Assembly: GCA_902364065.1 (NCBI GenBank)
Contig: CABJCJ010000012.1
Span: 1-64,000 of the forward strand
Direction of reading: 5' to 3'
DNA length: 64,000 bases
Origin: Veillonellaceae bacterium SB90
Lineage (GTDB): Bacteria > Bacillota > Negativicutes > Selenomonadales > Selenomonadaceae
Positions 6,912 through 16,028 of the stretch are shown here, one piece after another. A program made the position numbers and the translations under genes. Under the pieces are notes generated by a model. It saw nothing but the letters and a program-made list of their open reading frames with translations, had not been told where the DNA came from and did no database searches. Each line of letters opens with the position of its first letter. The first letter of the stretch is position 1.

Positions 6912-8717
6912 TCAGAACACGACCTCCCGGCAGGTCACGTCGAGCCCCGTGAAGTCAAAGAGCAGTGCTGTCTGACGCCTTGGCAGCTCACCTTCGCCCT
7001 TCATCAGGGCGCACATATCGTATGGAAAAAACTCGATATGGTACTTGCCGCGCAGGTCGCGCCAGTTCCGGAACACGAACCCCGGCACATACGCCTGCGG
7101 CCGCTCACTGCGCCAGAACGGCGCCGTCACGTCCTGATGTTTCTCCATATCCCAGTGCAGGTACGCCGGCCGGATGCGCCCGCCATCGGCGAGCAGCGCG
7201 TCGAAGCGCAGAAGGCTGTCCATAAGCTCCGCCTCCGCGCCGTATGCCTCCTCACAGAAATCGCGCAGATACGCGTAAAGATTCTTCGTCGCATGGCCGA
7301 CGCGGTGGAAGCCGCGTGCCTCCCACCAGTCCGTGAATTTCTGCCAGAACGCGAAGGCGTCGCCGTGCTCGCCTGTCTGCACGAAATACGCGGCCGTATG
7401 GCGGCAGCGCCCCGCGTTGTAGTAGTACTCAAAAACCTGTTCGAAGCTGTGGAACCAGCGAATCTCGCCGTATGTCAGGGCGTCGGACGCCAGGACCTCG
7501 TACGGTGCCATCGGCATATACCGGTAGCGGTAGGGCTCGACGAGCTCCATCATCGCGGCCCCCTTGAGGAATTTGAGGAAGCCCAGCTGCAGCATGTCGG
7601 CGCCGAGCGCATAAACGTCGTTGAACGACCGGTGGAACGACGCCATCCCCTCGCCCGGCAGCCCGATGATGAGGTCGACGTGCAAATGCATATTGTGGAA
7701 CGAAAGGATGCGCCGGATGTGTGCGGCGATCTCCTGCCAGTGGTTGACGCGCGAAACTGCCGCAAGCGTCGCCTCATTCGTCGACTGGATGCCGATCTCG
7801 AGCTGCACGCGACCACGCGGCATCTGCGCGAGTGTCTGCAGCACCTCCTCGTCGAGGTAATCGATGGCCACCTCGAAATGGAAATTCGTCCGCACCGAGG
7901 CAGGCAGCGCGAGGATGTACTGCAGGATGGGCAGGAAATGCGACTTTTTCGCGTTGAACGTGCGGTCGACGAACTTCACCTGACGCACGTCATGGCGCAC
8001 GAAAACCTCGAGCTCGCGGAACACGCGCGCAAGCGGCAGGAAGCGCACGCCTGCCGTCGCACACGACAGGCAGTACGCGCACGCAAACGGGCAGCCGCGC
8101 GACGTCTCATAGTAGAGGATGCGTTCCCTGAGGTCCGCGAGCTCCTGCTCCTCGTAGGCAAACGGCACCTGCGCAAAATCCGCGACCGTCACGGCCCGGC
8201 TCTCGTCAATCGAGCCGTCTGCGCGCCGCATCGCCACGCCCGGCAGCGGTCCCTTGAGGCTGACCTCCCGCACCCGCGCTTTGGCAAAATCCACGGCCCG
8301 CAGCCTGTCGATAAGCGCCGGCACGGCCTCCTCGCCCTCGCCGCGCACGACAAAATCCACCATCGGGAACTCGCGCAAAAACGATGCCGTCTCATACGAA
8401 ACCTCCGGCCCGCCGCAGATCACGACCGTATCCGGCAGCGCCGCCGGCAGGAGCCGCAGGAGTTTCTTCACCATCTCGATGTTCCAGATATAGCATGAAA
8501 TTCCCAGCACGCGCGGCTGCCGCTCATAGATCTCCCCGAGCGCGTCAAGCAGCAGATGGTTGATCGTGAGCTCCATCACCTCGGACCCCGGCACGCAGGC
8601 CCGCAAATACCGCACCGCCAGCGATGTATGCGAATACTTCGCATTGACCGCCAGCCAGAGGATGTTCTGCCGCGATTGGCCCTGTTCCCGTCTCTCAAAT
8701 TCCTGTCGTCCCTGCAA
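6912..8717 (-). CDS. B12-binding-domain radical SAM protein (DUF4080)
   Basis: 601 residues. The N-terminal cobalamin-binding-type Rossmann domain (ILWLAVNAKYSHTSLAVRYL; VVICGGPEVSYE) is followed by a radical SAM core with CPFACAYC at about 209-216 and GLPGEG in the barrel, then a C-terminal DUF4080 region. Proteins of this class use a [4Fe-4S] cluster and SAM, often with a B12 cofactor, for difficult methyl transfers. The substrate of the DUF4080 group is not known to me. The gene stands alone and leftward, 90 bp after the HAD gene in chromosomal order. Confidence 0.9.
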   Translation of the reverse strand: MQGRQEFERREQGQSRQNILWLAVNAKYSHTSLAVRYLRACVPGSEVMELTINHLLLDALGEIYERQPRVLGISCYIWNIEMVKKLLRLLPAALPDTVVICGGPEVSYETASFLREFPMVDFVVRGEGEEAVPALIDRLRAVDFAKARVREVSLKGPLPGVAMRRADGSIDESRAVTVADFAQVPFAYEEQELADLRERILYYETSRGCPFACAYCLSCATAGVRFLPLARVFRELEVFVRHDVRQVKFVDRTFNAKKSHFLPILQYILALPASVRTNFHFEVAIDYLDEEVLQTLAQMPRGRVQLEIGIQSTNEATLAAVSRVNHWQEIAAHIRRILSFHNMHLHVDLIIGLPGEGMASFHRSFNDVYALGADMLQLGFLKFLKGAAMMELVEPYRYRYMPMAPYEVLASDALTYGEIRWFHSFEQVFEYYYNAGRCRHTAAYFVQTGEHGDAFAFWQKFTDWWEARGFHRVGHATKNLYAYLRDFCEEAYGAEAELMDSLLRFDALLADGGRIRPAYLHWDMEKHQDVTAPFWRSERPQAYVPGFVFRNWRDLRGKYHIEFFPYDMCALMKGEGELPRRQTALLFDFTGLDVTCREVVF

Positions 8718-8734
8718 TGCTCCGCTCCTTCCTC

Positions 8735-8759
8735 AAAAAAAGCCCGGGCATCCCCGGGC
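8735..8759 (-). terminator. Terminator downstream of glf
   Basis: Read leftward: GCCCGGG, loop GATG, CCCGGGC, then seven T. It sits between the end of glf (8798) and the start of the radical SAM gene (8717). Confidence 0.85.
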
Positions 8760-8797
8760 CACTTCTTTTTATCAAACGCCTCGCACACACGGCTGCA

Positions 8798-9895
8798 TCA
8801 GCCATGGAGGTGTGCTTTCGCGCACTCCAGCGCACTCTTGATGACATCGTCCATATCGTAATACTTGTACTCCGCCAGACGACCGCCGAAAACAACATGG
8901 TTCTCCGCTTGCGCAAGAGCTGCATACTGCGCATAAAGCTCCTGGTTGCGCGCATTATTGACCGGATAGTACGCCTCCTCGCCGCGTTTCCAGTCTGCCG
9001 GATACTCGCGCGTGATGTACGTGACCGGCTGCGTGCCGAATTCAAAATGCTTATGTTCGATGATGCGCGTATACGGCACCTCACGTTCCGTATAATTGAC
9101 CACGGCCACGCCCTGATGGTTCTCCTCCTCAAGTCGCTCCGTCTCAAAACGCAGGCCACGGTACTCGAGCTGCCCGAGCTTGTAATCAAAATACTTGTCA
9201 ATCGAGCCCGTATACACCACCGTCTTCGCAGTGTCCCGGTAAGCCGCACGCTCCCTGAGATAATCCACGCCCGTGCGCACCTCAATCCCTTCAAGCAGCG
9301 CCTCAATGAGCTTGTTGTAGCCGCCGACCGGGATGCCCTGATACCGGTCATTGAAATAATTGTTGTCAAACGTATAGCGGACCGGCAGCCGTTTGATGAT
9401 GAACGACGGCAGTTCCGTGCAGCTCCGGCCCCACTGCTTTTCCGTGTACCCCTTGATGAGCTTCGTATAAATATCCGTGCCGACGAGCGAAATCGCCTGC
9501 TCCTCCAGATTCCGCGGCTCTCCCGTAATGACCTTGCGCTGCTCCGCAATGATTGCCTTGGCCTGCGCCGGCGTCACGATGTCCCAGAGTTCGCGGAAGG
9601 TGTTCATATTGAACGGCAGATTGTAGAGATGTCCCTGATAATTCGCGACCGGCGAATTGATGAAATTATTGAATGTCACAAACTGATTCACATACTGCCA
9701 GACATCCTCATAGCTCGTGTGGAAAATATGCGCACCGTATTTATGGATGTTGATGCCATCCTTCTGCTCACAATACACATTGCCGCCTGCATGCGCCCGG
9801 CGCTCCAGCACCAGCACCGACTTTCCCGCCTGCTTTGCCTCATGTGCAAAAACCGCCCCAAAAAGACCGCTGCCAACCACCAGATAATCGTACAT
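8798..9895 (-). CDS. glf: UDP-galactopyranose mutase
   Basis: A 365-residue FAD enzyme that interconverts UDP-galactopyranose and UDP-galactofuranose, supplying Galf for surface polysaccharide. The N-terminus is the dinucleotide-binding signature MYDYLVVGSGLFGAVFAHEA. Glf-typical segments follow: HKYGAHIFHTS, YQGHLYNLPFNMNTF, IPVGGYNKLIEALL and GGRLAEYKYYDMDDVI. I start at ATG 9895, where AGGAGG lies 8 nt upstream. The same frame is open for 52 more codons upstream, but that part is not protein-like. It is monocistronic here, with a terminator at 8735-8759. Confidence 0.97.
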   Translation of the reverse strand: MYDYLVVGSGLFGAVFAHEAKQAGKSVLVLERRAHAGGNVYCEQKDGINIHKYGAHIFHTSYEDVWQYVNQFVTFNNFINSPVANYQGHLYNLPFNMNTFRELWDIVTPAQAKAIIAEQRKVITGEPRNLEEQAISLVGTDIYTKLIKGYTEKQWGRSCTELPSFIIKRLPVRYTFDNNYFNDRYQGIPVGGYNKLIEALLEGIEVRTGVDYLRERAAYRDTAKTVVYTGSIDKYFDYKLGQLEYRGLRFETERLEEENHQGVAVVNYTEREVPYTRIIEHKHFEFGTQPVTYITREYPADWKRGEEAYYPVNNARNQELYAQYAALAQAENHVVFGGRLAEYKYYDMDDVIKSALECAKAHLHG

Positions 9896-9952
9896 CGTCC
9901 TGCCTCCTCGACACAAAACACATTCTTGCCAAACTCCGAACATTATTTTTTC

Positions 9953-9961
9953 ATTATACCA
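9953..9961 (-). promoter_or_regulatory. Extended -10 element upstream of glf
   Basis: Read leftward, TGGTATAAT about 55 bp before the glf start forms an extended -10 box (TGN plus TATAAT). No good -35 box is visible, as often with this class. Confidence 0.4.
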
Positions 9962-10047
9962 TACTTCTCCGGAAAATTGGCCGCCTGCTTTCTCTGCATG
10001 TTCACAGCCCTCATCGCTGCGGTGCGAATTCCCGTTCCGGGACTTTG

Positions 10048-11043
10048 TCACCAGGGCTGCGGGGTCATCGGGGTGATGACGCCAAAGGTATATCCCTTGG
10101 CTTTGAGGATGCGGATGATTTCCGGCAGGGCCTTGACGGTTTCCTCGTGGCCCTCGGAGGAGTGCATGAGGATGATGGCCGTGTGCTGTACGGCTGCGCC
10201 GTTCGTCTGGTTATCGATGTTGTCGATGAAATCCTGAGCGACCGGGTGATTCGGGGCGGCGTCGGCTGAGCTGATATTCCAATCGTGCTCGACGTAGCCA
10301 TTGGCCTTGAGCGCCGGGGCGTAGGCGGATGTGAAATTGCCGATGACGCCGCCCGGTGCGCGCAGGATGAGCGGGCGCACGCCGAGGATGCCGTAGATGA
10401 TGTCGTCGGTCTTTTCCATCTCGGCGAGGAAGCCCTGCACCGAGGGGTAAAGCTTCTCGTATTTGTGGTCGTAGCTGTGATTGCCGATGGCATGGTGCTC
10501 GGCGAAGATGCGCTTGAGCACGTCGGGGTGAAGCTCGGCATGCTGGCCCGTCACATAGAAGGTCGCGGTCACGCCGTTTTCCTTGAGGATGTCGAGGATG
10601 GCCGGCGTGTTCTTGTCGTCCGGGCCATCGTCAAAGGTCAGGTAGGCCACGCGTCCCTCACGGTACGGCTTGAGCTCGGGCAGCGTGGTCGGCAGGCCCT
10701 GCTGACGCCGCATGGCGAGCGTCTTGTTGTCGTAGATTGGCGTGCGGGGATCCGATTGCTGCAGGTTGGAGAAATTGTCACTGGCCAGCGCACAGGAGAA
10801 AGCCGGCTCCTCTTCTGCCGCCCCGGAAGAACTGGAAGAACTGGAGGAAGCCGCCTGGTCTCCGCCGTTTGACGCGCAGCCGCCAAACAGCAGGAGGCCC
10901 ATAAGAGCCAGGCCACCGAGCAGGGCACGCAGCCCGCCGGCCGTCTGCCTCAGCGGCAGTTTTTTGCCGCCCTGTCCGGTCCGCTCGTTTCGCGCGCTCT
11001 CTTCCGGAAATGATGCTTCTTCTGTCCTGTCCAAATGCTTCAT
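10048..11043 (-). CDS. Polysaccharide deacetylase lipoprotein (NodB/CE4 domain)
   Basis: About 331 residues. The N-terminus has basic residues, then a hydrophobic stretch and a lipobox (LLLFGGC), so it is probably a lipid-anchored surface protein. A Ser-rich linker follows, then a CE4 deacetylase domain: AYLTFDDGPDDKNTP (metal/base Asp pair), the HAIGNHSYDHKYE zinc His motif, LRAPGG, and a late IILMHSSEG motif. Likely substrate: N-acetyl groups of peptidoglycan or an exopolysaccharide. Start ATG 11043 has GGAAGGAAAAGC before it. The frame stays open upstream across the next gene but only as an overlap. It is the last gene of a six-gene leftward run. Confidence 0.92.
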   Translation of the reverse strand: MKHLDRTEEASFPEESARNERTGQGGKKLPLRQTAGGLRALLGGLALMGLLLFGGCASNGGDQAASSSSSSSSGAAEEEPAFSCALASDNFSNLQQSDPRTPIYDNKTLAMRRQQGLPTTLPELKPYREGRVAYLTFDDGPDDKNTPAILDILKENGVTATFYVTGQHAELHPDVLKRIFAEHHAIGNHSYDHKYEKLYPSVQGFLAEMEKTDDIIYGILGVRPLILRAPGGVIGNFTSAYAPALKANGYVEHDWNISSADAAPNHPVAQDFIDNIDNQTNGAAVQHTAIILMHSSEGHEETVKALPEIIRILKAKGYTFGVITPMTPQPW

Positions 11044-11110
11044 GCTTTTCCTTCCTTTTTCTGTCTTTTCCTGTCGATTCCTATCGTGTGCCGGCTGCAC
11101 GGCCGCAGCT

Positions 11111-12043
11111 TCACAGCTCGGCCTTGGCCTCCGCCTCTTTGCTGCCTGCCGTCTGATTATCGGGAGCCTGTGTGGCAGGCAGGTGCATCGCCCCGTAGAC
11201 GCGGGCGAGCTCGGCTGCGTACTGCTGATGCATCGCGTCGAGCTTCTGCACGAGTTCTTCGCGGGCCTGCAAAAGCGCCGACTGTTTCTCATTCTCGGCC
11301 CGAGCTCTCAGGAGAGCCAGCTCCTGTTCCTGCTGGGCTGACTGCGCTGCGAGGCGCTTCTCCATGGCCTGCCGGTCTTCTTCTGCACGCTGCAGCTGCT
11401 GTTTCGTCTCATGGTGTGCGGCCTTTTCCTGCTGCAGGGAGCTTGCGAGCTCCTGCAGCTGCGTCCGCGCGGCCTCCTCTTCTTTGGCGTGCTGCCGGCT
11501 GGCCGCGAGTTCCTGCTGCAGGCTCTCGACCCGCGCGGAGAGGAGCGCCTGCAGCTGTTCCTTATCGGCGAGGACGGCTTCGTGCTCCTGCCGTTCCTGC
11601 TGCAAAGCAGTCTGCAGCGCCGTCAGCTTTGCCTGAATTACATCATTCGCTTTTTGAAGCTTCTCCTGGGCAGATACGGCTTCCTGCCGGCTCTCTTCGG
11701 CCTGCCTGGCCTGCTCGCCGGCTTCCTTTGCCTTTTCCTGCGCCTGCTCGAGTGCGGCTTCCTGCGCGGCGAGGCGGCGCGCATACTCCTGGCGCACGCG
11801 CTCCTCGGTGTTCGCGTTGAGCTGCAGCGCATGCGTGAACGATGCCGACAGCTGATTGAGGAGTCCCTGGAATTCCTTGATCTCCGCACCGCGTTCGGGC
11901 AGCGTGCCGATGGCCTTCTGCTGCGCATAGAGGTTCGCCAGCGTCGTGAACGTCCCGTCCCAGGTCAGCTCAAGCTCCTCGCAAATCTTCTGGAGGTTCT
12001 GGATGGTTTCCGGCTCCAGCTTGTACGTCTTGACTACGGTCAT
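11111..12043 (-). CDS. Long coiled-coil protein of unknown function
   Basis: 310 residues, nearly all a Gln/Glu/Ala-rich coiled coil from about residue 70 to 285 (e.g. QEYARRLAAQEAALEQAQEK). A short globular N-terminus (MTVVKTYKLEPETIQNLQK, then ICEELELTWDGTFTTLANLY) resembles the DNA-binding heads of KfrA-like or ribbon-helix-helix coiled-coil proteins, though I cannot confirm this. No signal peptide or membrane segment. AAGGGGAAT precedes the ATG. It lies between nudC and the deacetylase on the same strand. A structural or DNA-organising role is possible (inference). Confidence 0.7.
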   Translation of the reverse strand: MTVVKTYKLEPETIQNLQKICEELELTWDGTFTTLANLYAQQKAIGTLPERGAEIKEFQGLLNQLSASFTHALQLNANTEERVRQEYARRLAAQEAALEQAQEKAKEAGEQARQAEESRQEAVSAQEKLQKANDVIQAKLTALQTALQQERQEHEAVLADKEQLQALLSARVESLQQELAASRQHAKEEEAARTQLQELASSLQQEKAAHHETKQQLQRAEEDRQAMEKRLAAQSAQQEQELALLRARAENEKQSALLQAREELVQKLDAMHQQYAAELARVYGAMHLPATQAPDNQTAGSKEAEAKAEL

Positions 12044-12065
12044 GATTGCGATTCCCCTTCCGTGC

Positions 12066-12902
12066 TCAGCAGGGCTTGCCCTCCTTGAAGCGCTGCATCA
12101 TCTCATTCGTCAGGCTCCAGTCGTCCGGCTGCAGGATGACCTCCTCGGGGCTGGCCCAGAGGGCGCGGCTGAGTTCCTGCTTGTCCATGTGGATCTCGGG
12201 CGAACCGTCGAGGTCGCAGTAGAAGCCGGCGAGGATGTCGGCCGCACTGCCCCAGGGCTGCGATTTATAGTAGCGGATGTTCTTGACGTGCAGGCCCGTT
12301 TCCTCCATGACCTCGCGCTCGACCGTCTCCTCAAGCGTCTCACCAATCTCGGTGAAGCCGGCGATCAGCGCGAAAAACGGCACGTCGTAGCTGCGCGCGT
12401 ATTTCGTCACGAGAATCTTGCCGTCATGCAGCACGCCGACGATGACAGCCGGATTGATGCGCGGGTAGATGATGTTCCCGCAGTGCGGGCAGCGCAGGGC
12501 GCGTTCCTTCGTGTCGAGCTCGGTCGGCTGGCCGCAGGCCCCGCAGAAGCGGTTGGCACGGTACCAGCCCGAGAGATGCAGGGCCGTGTAGAAGGCGTAG
12601 AAGCTCGGCAACTTGGCTTCCTTGCTGCTGCGGATCGAGCGCACGGGCTCAAAGGCAAAGCCTGCCGGGATGAGCGGCTCTTCGTGGCCAAGCAGCAGGA
12701 AGAAGCTCTTCTTGCCGATGGTGAAGAGGTAGACGCAGTCGTGCGGGTGGCCGAGCTGCGCAAACGTCGGGAAGAGCTTGCCCTCGTCCTGGCGCACGAG
12801 CACGTCCTTGCCGCGGAAACAGAACATGACGCTGTCGTCTTTCGGGACCGCGTCCGGCTTGTACTGGTTATCGAGTTTTTTCGGTGCAATATCCTGGATC
12901 AT
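12066..12902 (-). CDS. nudC: NAD+/NADH diphosphatase (NudC-type Nudix hydrolase)
   Basis: 278 residues. An N-terminal NudC-like domain is followed by a four-Cys zinc ribbon (CGACGQPTELDTKERALRC and PHC), then PRINPAVIV and the Nudix box GFTEIGETLEETVEREVMEE, with the NudC-type SQPWG motif just after it (YYKSQPWGS). NudC hydrolyses NADH to NMNH and AMP and can remove NAD caps from RNA. Start ATG 12902 has AAAGGAA 8 nt upstream. The open frame further upstream overlaps the MBL gene and is not protein-like. Part of the 10048-15018 leftward run. Confidence 0.93.
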   Translation of the reverse strand: MIQDIAPKKLDNQYKPDAVPKDDSVMFCFRGKDVLVRQDEGKLFPTFAQLGHPHDCVYLFTIGKKSFFLLLGHEEPLIPAGFAFEPVRSIRSSKEAKLPSFYAFYTALHLSGWYRANRFCGACGQPTELDTKERALRCPHCGNIIYPRINPAVIVGVLHDGKILVTKYARSYDVPFFALIAGFTEIGETLEETVEREVMEETGLHVKNIRYYKSQPWGSAADILAGFYCDLDGSPEIHMDKQELSRALWASPEEVILQPDDWSLTNEMMQRFKEGKPC

Positions 12903-12930
12903 GAAGAAGTTCCTTTCGTCAATTCCGTTG

Positions 12931-13563
12931 TCATGCCTGATAGAACGGGCGCGTTTTTTCCTCCCGCACGGTGGTCGGGCCCGAGTGGCCCGAGAGCAGG
13001 ATTGTCTCATCCGGCAGCGTGAGGATCTTGTCGCGAATATTTTGGAGCAGCGTCGCTTCGTCGCCGCCGTACATGTCCGTGCGGCCATAGCTGCCCTCAA
13101 AGATGGAGTCGCCGACAAACGCGACGCCGTCCTTTGCCGTGTAGTACATGGCGCCGTCGGTCGTATGGCCCGGCACGGGGATGATTTTGAGGTCGCAGGC
13201 GGAAGAATCTGCGAGCGAGACGGTGCTGTAATCGGCAAGATACGTCACATCCGAGAGGGTAATGGGTGCTTCCGTCTGCACCGAAAGGTTCCAGACGGGA
13301 TTTTCCGCATAGGCGCGGCCGTTTGCCTGCATGCAGACGGGGATATTCAAGGCCTTCCGGAGCTCCTCGACGGCGCCGATGTGGTCAAAATGGCCGTGCG
13401 TCAGAAGGATGCGCTCGATGATGAAGCCCTTTTCACGGATCATCTCGAGCAGCTTGCCCGCCTGCGCGCCCGGGTCGATGAGGAAGCCGTGCTTCGTTTC
13501 GTTATCGATGTAGAAGTAGGCATTCGTCGGAATGTACTTCATGACCGTTGCCTGTAAAATCAT
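12931..13563 (-). CDS. MBL-fold metallo-hydrolase (glyoxalase II-like)
   Basis: 210 residues, a complete metallo-beta-lactamase fold: TNAYFYIDNETKHGFLIDPG, the metal motif THGHFDHIGA (HxHxDH), GHTTDGAMYY carrying the next His, FVGDSIFEG with the bridging Asp, and the late SGHSGPTTV His. Such short members hydrolyse thioesters such as S-lactoylglutathione or other bacillithiol/CoA-type thioesters. The true substrate is unknown. GGGGAGGTG precedes the ATG. It starts 1 nt after the HD gene ends and is followed closely by nudC. A methylglyoxal synthase gene is present elsewhere in the window, but a link is only speculative. Confidence 0.9.
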   Translation of the reverse strand: MILQATVMKYIPTNAYFYIDNETKHGFLIDPGAQAGKLLEMIREKGFIIERILLTHGHFDHIGAVEELRKALNIPVCMQANGRAYAENPVWNLSVQTEAPITLSDVTYLADYSTVSLADSSACDLKIIPVPGHTTDGAMYYTAKDGVAFVGDSIFEGSYGRTDMYGGDEATLLQNIRDKILTLPDETILLSGHSGPTTVREEKTRPFYQA

Positions 13564-13564
13564 G

Positions 13565-14122
13565 TCACACCTCCCCTTCTTCCGGCGTCAAGCCGTAGAT
13601 GACATCAAGCAGCTGTCTGCCGCTTTTCGTGCGGAAGACCTTCTCGCGGAAGGCGCGGATACCCTTTTCGGAAAGCTGGTCCTCGTAGGCATTGACGAGG
13701 AAGTCGGCTTCGAGCAGGATCTGGTAATCCGGGCCATCGACGCCCTGATACGTGTGATGGTGGCCGATGAGGAAGCAGACGCGGTCGATGAACGCAGGCG
13801 CAAAGCCGAGCTTTTGCAGGAGCTCGCGTGCCGGGGCCGGCCCTTCCTTTTCCTGATAGATGCCGGCCGAGCTGCCGTACTTTTCCTCGGCGGCATGGAT
13901 GCCGATGTCGTGCAGGATGGCGGCAATCTCAAGCAGGCGCTGCGTATCATCAGGCAGCCCTTCCCGTTTGCCCAGCAGCGAGGCATAGGCGTATACCTTC
14001 AGGAAATGCTGGATTCTCCTGGCATCGCCATGGTCAAAGGCAATCATCGCCGCAAGAACATCCTCGACGGCCGCCCCCTGCGGCTTCTCGTTATCGATTT
14101 TATTTGATTCGTGTTCCATCAT
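13565..14122 (-). CDS. HD-domain phosphohydrolase
   Basis: About 185 residues with a classic HD domain: HFLKVYAYASLLGKREG, LEIAAILHDIGIH (the HD pair) and LIGHHHTYQGVDGPDYQILLEADFLVN (further His/Asp ligands). HD proteins are metal-dependent phosphohydrolases, often acting on nucleotides. This short single-domain type resembles the YedJ/metal-dependent group. I start at the ATG ATG pair near 14122/14119, with AAAGGAAG upstream. A further 18 codons are open but carry no ribosome site. It is tightly packed between the class IV aminotransferase and MBL genes. Confidence 0.85.
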   Translation of the reverse strand: MMEHESNKIDNEKPQGAAVEDVLAAMIAFDHGDARRIQHFLKVYAYASLLGKREGLPDDTQRLLEIAAILHDIGIHAAEEKYGSSAGIYQEKEGPAPARELLQKLGFAPAFIDRVCFLIGHHHTYQGVDGPDYQILLEADFLVNAYEDQLSEKGIRAFREKVFRTKSGRQLLDVIYGLTPEEGEV

Positions 14123-14172
14123 CTGTGGCCACTTCCTTTCCTGGCTTCCTGGCGTCCCCTCCCTGGGGGCAG

Positions 14173-15018
14173 TCAATTGTCACTGGTTGCGTGCAAGAAT
14201 TCCGCTACGAGCGACTGGCGCAGACGCTCATAGAGCTCCGGGGCACGGCCGCCGACAGCCTGGCCGTCGATATGCGCGACGCGCAGGCAGAAATTGCTCG
14301 AGCTCGTCACGAGGACCTCGTCGGCCGTAAAGAGCGCTTCTTTATAATACGGTGTCTCGCTGACGCCGATGCCGAGTTCCTTGCATTTACGAATGAGATG
14401 CGCGCGCGCGATGCCCGGCAGGATCAGCTCGTCGGCCGGCGCCGTGATGAGCTTGCCGTCCTTGAGAATGTGGCAGTTGCTGTGCGCACACTCGGTAACG
14501 CGGCCATCATGGCGGTAGAAAATCGTCTCCTCGCAGCCCTGCCGCTTCGCATGCTCGGCAGCGAGCACCGACGGAATGAGGTTCAGCGTCTTGATGTTGC
14601 AGAAATAGAAGCGCTTGTCCTCCTCCGTGATCACGTCGATGGGCTTCTCACCTTCGTTCCAGCTGCTCGGGAACAGCATGACCCAGAGATTGCCGGGACC
14701 TGGTGTGAACGCATGGTTGCGCAGGCCCGTGCCGCGCGTCACCTGGAAGTAGACGAAGAGATCACCCGTATCGAGCTTGTGCACGAGCTTGTCGAGGAGC
14801 TGGCGGAGTTCCTCTTTCGTCACGGGCATCACGATGTCCAGGAGTGCCGCGCTGTTGAAGAAGCGGTCGATGTGCTCATCGAGGGCAAAGACATGGTAAT
14901 TGCGGCTCGGCGCGGCATCGTAGACGCCATCGCCAAACCAGTGTGAACGGTCATTCATCGGGATCGACATCGCGTCGAGTTCCCCGATCTTGCCATTGTA
15001 ATAGCCTAAGGTTTTCAA
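14173..15018 (-). CDS. dat: D-amino-acid/branched-chain aminotransferase, class IV
   Basis: 281 residues of the fold-type IV PLP aminotransferases. Features: YYNGKIGELDAMSIPMNDR, FGDGVYDA, the catalytic Lys in FCNIKTLNLIPSVLA, HDGRVTECAHSNCHILKDG (phosphate-binding region), and a C-terminal VLVTSSSNFCLRV. It best fits D-alanine transaminase, which makes D-Glu/D-Ala for peptidoglycan, although branched-chain enzymes are close relatives. The start is TTG (15016-15018), set by GAGGAGGGAG 6 nt upstream. First gene of a six-gene leftward unit. Confidence 0.88.
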   Translation of the reverse strand: MKTLGYYNGKIGELDAMSIPMNDRSHWFGDGVYDAAPSRNYHVFALDEHIDRFFNSAALLDIVMPVTKEELRQLLDKLVHKLDTGDLFVYFQVTRGTGLRNHAFTPGPGNLWVMLFPSSWNEGEKPIDVITEEDKRFYFCNIKTLNLIPSVLAAEHAKRQGCEETIFYRHDGRVTECAHSNCHILKDGKLITAPADELILPGIARAHLIRKCKELGIGVSETPYYKEALFTADEVLVTSSSNFCLRVAHIDGQAVGGRAPELYERLRQSLVAEFLHATSDN

Positions 15019-15039
15019 GAGACTCCCTCCTCAATCCCT

Positions 15040-15065
15040 GCATCAGCGGGAACCCCTCCTGATGC
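15040..15065 (-). other. Leader hairpin ahead of dat
   Basis: GCATCAG and CTGATGC form a 7-bp stem about 22 nt upstream of the dat start, with AGGAGGGG in its loop. A second GC-rich inverted repeat (CGCGCC/GGCGCG) lies near 15091-15127. The true ribosome site is outside the hairpin, so a regulatory role is uncertain. Confidence 0.35.
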
Positions 15066-15170
15066 AAAACTTACTCAACATAATATAAATACGCGCCACA
15101 AGGCAATTTTCCTGCCTGCGGCGCGATTCTTTCTCATCATGCGTGCATGATAGGCCCATCCTGCCGAGGC

Positions 15171-16028
15171 TCAGGCGGCCTTTGATGCTGCCGGTGCCTG
15201 CTGTTTCTGCTGGAGCTCGGCAAAGCCGTAGTCGAGCAGGGCAGCCGCCTCGCTGAAGCGCGTGTCGTCGCTGTCGGAATGCATAACGACAACGAGAAGC
15301 TCCGTATCGCCGCGCTTTGCCGCCGCCGTCAGGCAGCCGCGTGCGGCCCGCGTCCAGCCCGTCTTGACGCCCGTGCAGCCGGGGTACGTATCGAGCAGCT
15401 CGTTGGTGTTCTCGCAGTAAGCCGTGTGGCCGGCCGGGCGGATGTAGTAAATGTTTTTCGCCTCAGTGCCGACGATCTTGCGGAAGGCCGGCATCTTCAT
15501 GCCGTAGCTCGCGATTTTGGCCATGTCGCGCGCTGTCGAATAGTGATTGCTGTCCGGCATGCCATTGGCGTTCACGAAATGCGTGTCCGTGGCGCCGAGC
15601 GCAGCCGCCTTCTCATTCATGAGCGCGGCAAAGGAGTCGATATCGCCGGCAACAGCCTCACCGACGGCCGTGGCCGCGCCGTTGTCGGAAATCATCATCA
15701 TCTGCTGCAGCATGTCGGCCATGCGCAGTTCATAGCCCGGATAAAGTCTCGTGCATTCCACATCGGCAGCATTGTCGCTGACTGTGACGATCTGGTCGGG
15801 ACTCGTGCGCTCGAGCGCGAGGATGCAGGTCATCATCTTCGTCATGCTGGCCGGATACTCGCGTTTATCAGCGTTCTTCTCGTAGAGCACCTCGCCTGTC
15901 TGCTCATTGACGACGATGGCCGCATCGGCCGTGATGTCTGGCGCTGCAGCCAGTGCGCAGGCCGACCAGATGACGAGTATGGCTGCACTCAGCACGGCGG
16001 CAGCCAGCCGTTTTGTTAAATGTCTCAC
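15171..16028 (-). CDS. dacF: D-alanyl-D-alanine carboxypeptidase (PBP5/DacF family)
   Basis: 285 residues with a signal peptide (MRHLTKRLAAAVLSAAILVI, cleavage after about ALA at residue 27). The three serine-peptidase motifs are present: SMTK at 61-64, SDN at 114-116 and KTG at 222-224. It trims the terminal D-Ala of peptidoglycan stem peptides. It is short: the C-terminal beta domain and membrane-anchoring helix of PBP5 are absent, and the protein ends in a Gln/Ala-rich tail, so it may be released. The start is GTG with GAAGGA upstream. It is transcribed away from the lexA-like gene. Confidence 0.93.
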   Translation of the reverse strand: MRHLTKRLAAAVLSAAILVIWSACALAAAPDITADAAIVVNEQTGEVLYEKNADKREYPASMTKMMTCILALERTSPDQIVTVSDNAADVECTRLYPGYELRMADMLQQMMMISDNGAATAVGEAVAGDIDSFAALMNEKAAALGATDTHFVNANGMPDSNHYSTARDMAKIASYGMKMPAFRKIVGTEAKNIYYIRPAGHTAYCENTNELLDTYPGCTGVKTGWTRAARGCLTAAAKRGDTELLVVVMHSDSDDTRFSEAAALLDYGFAELQQKQQAPAASKAA

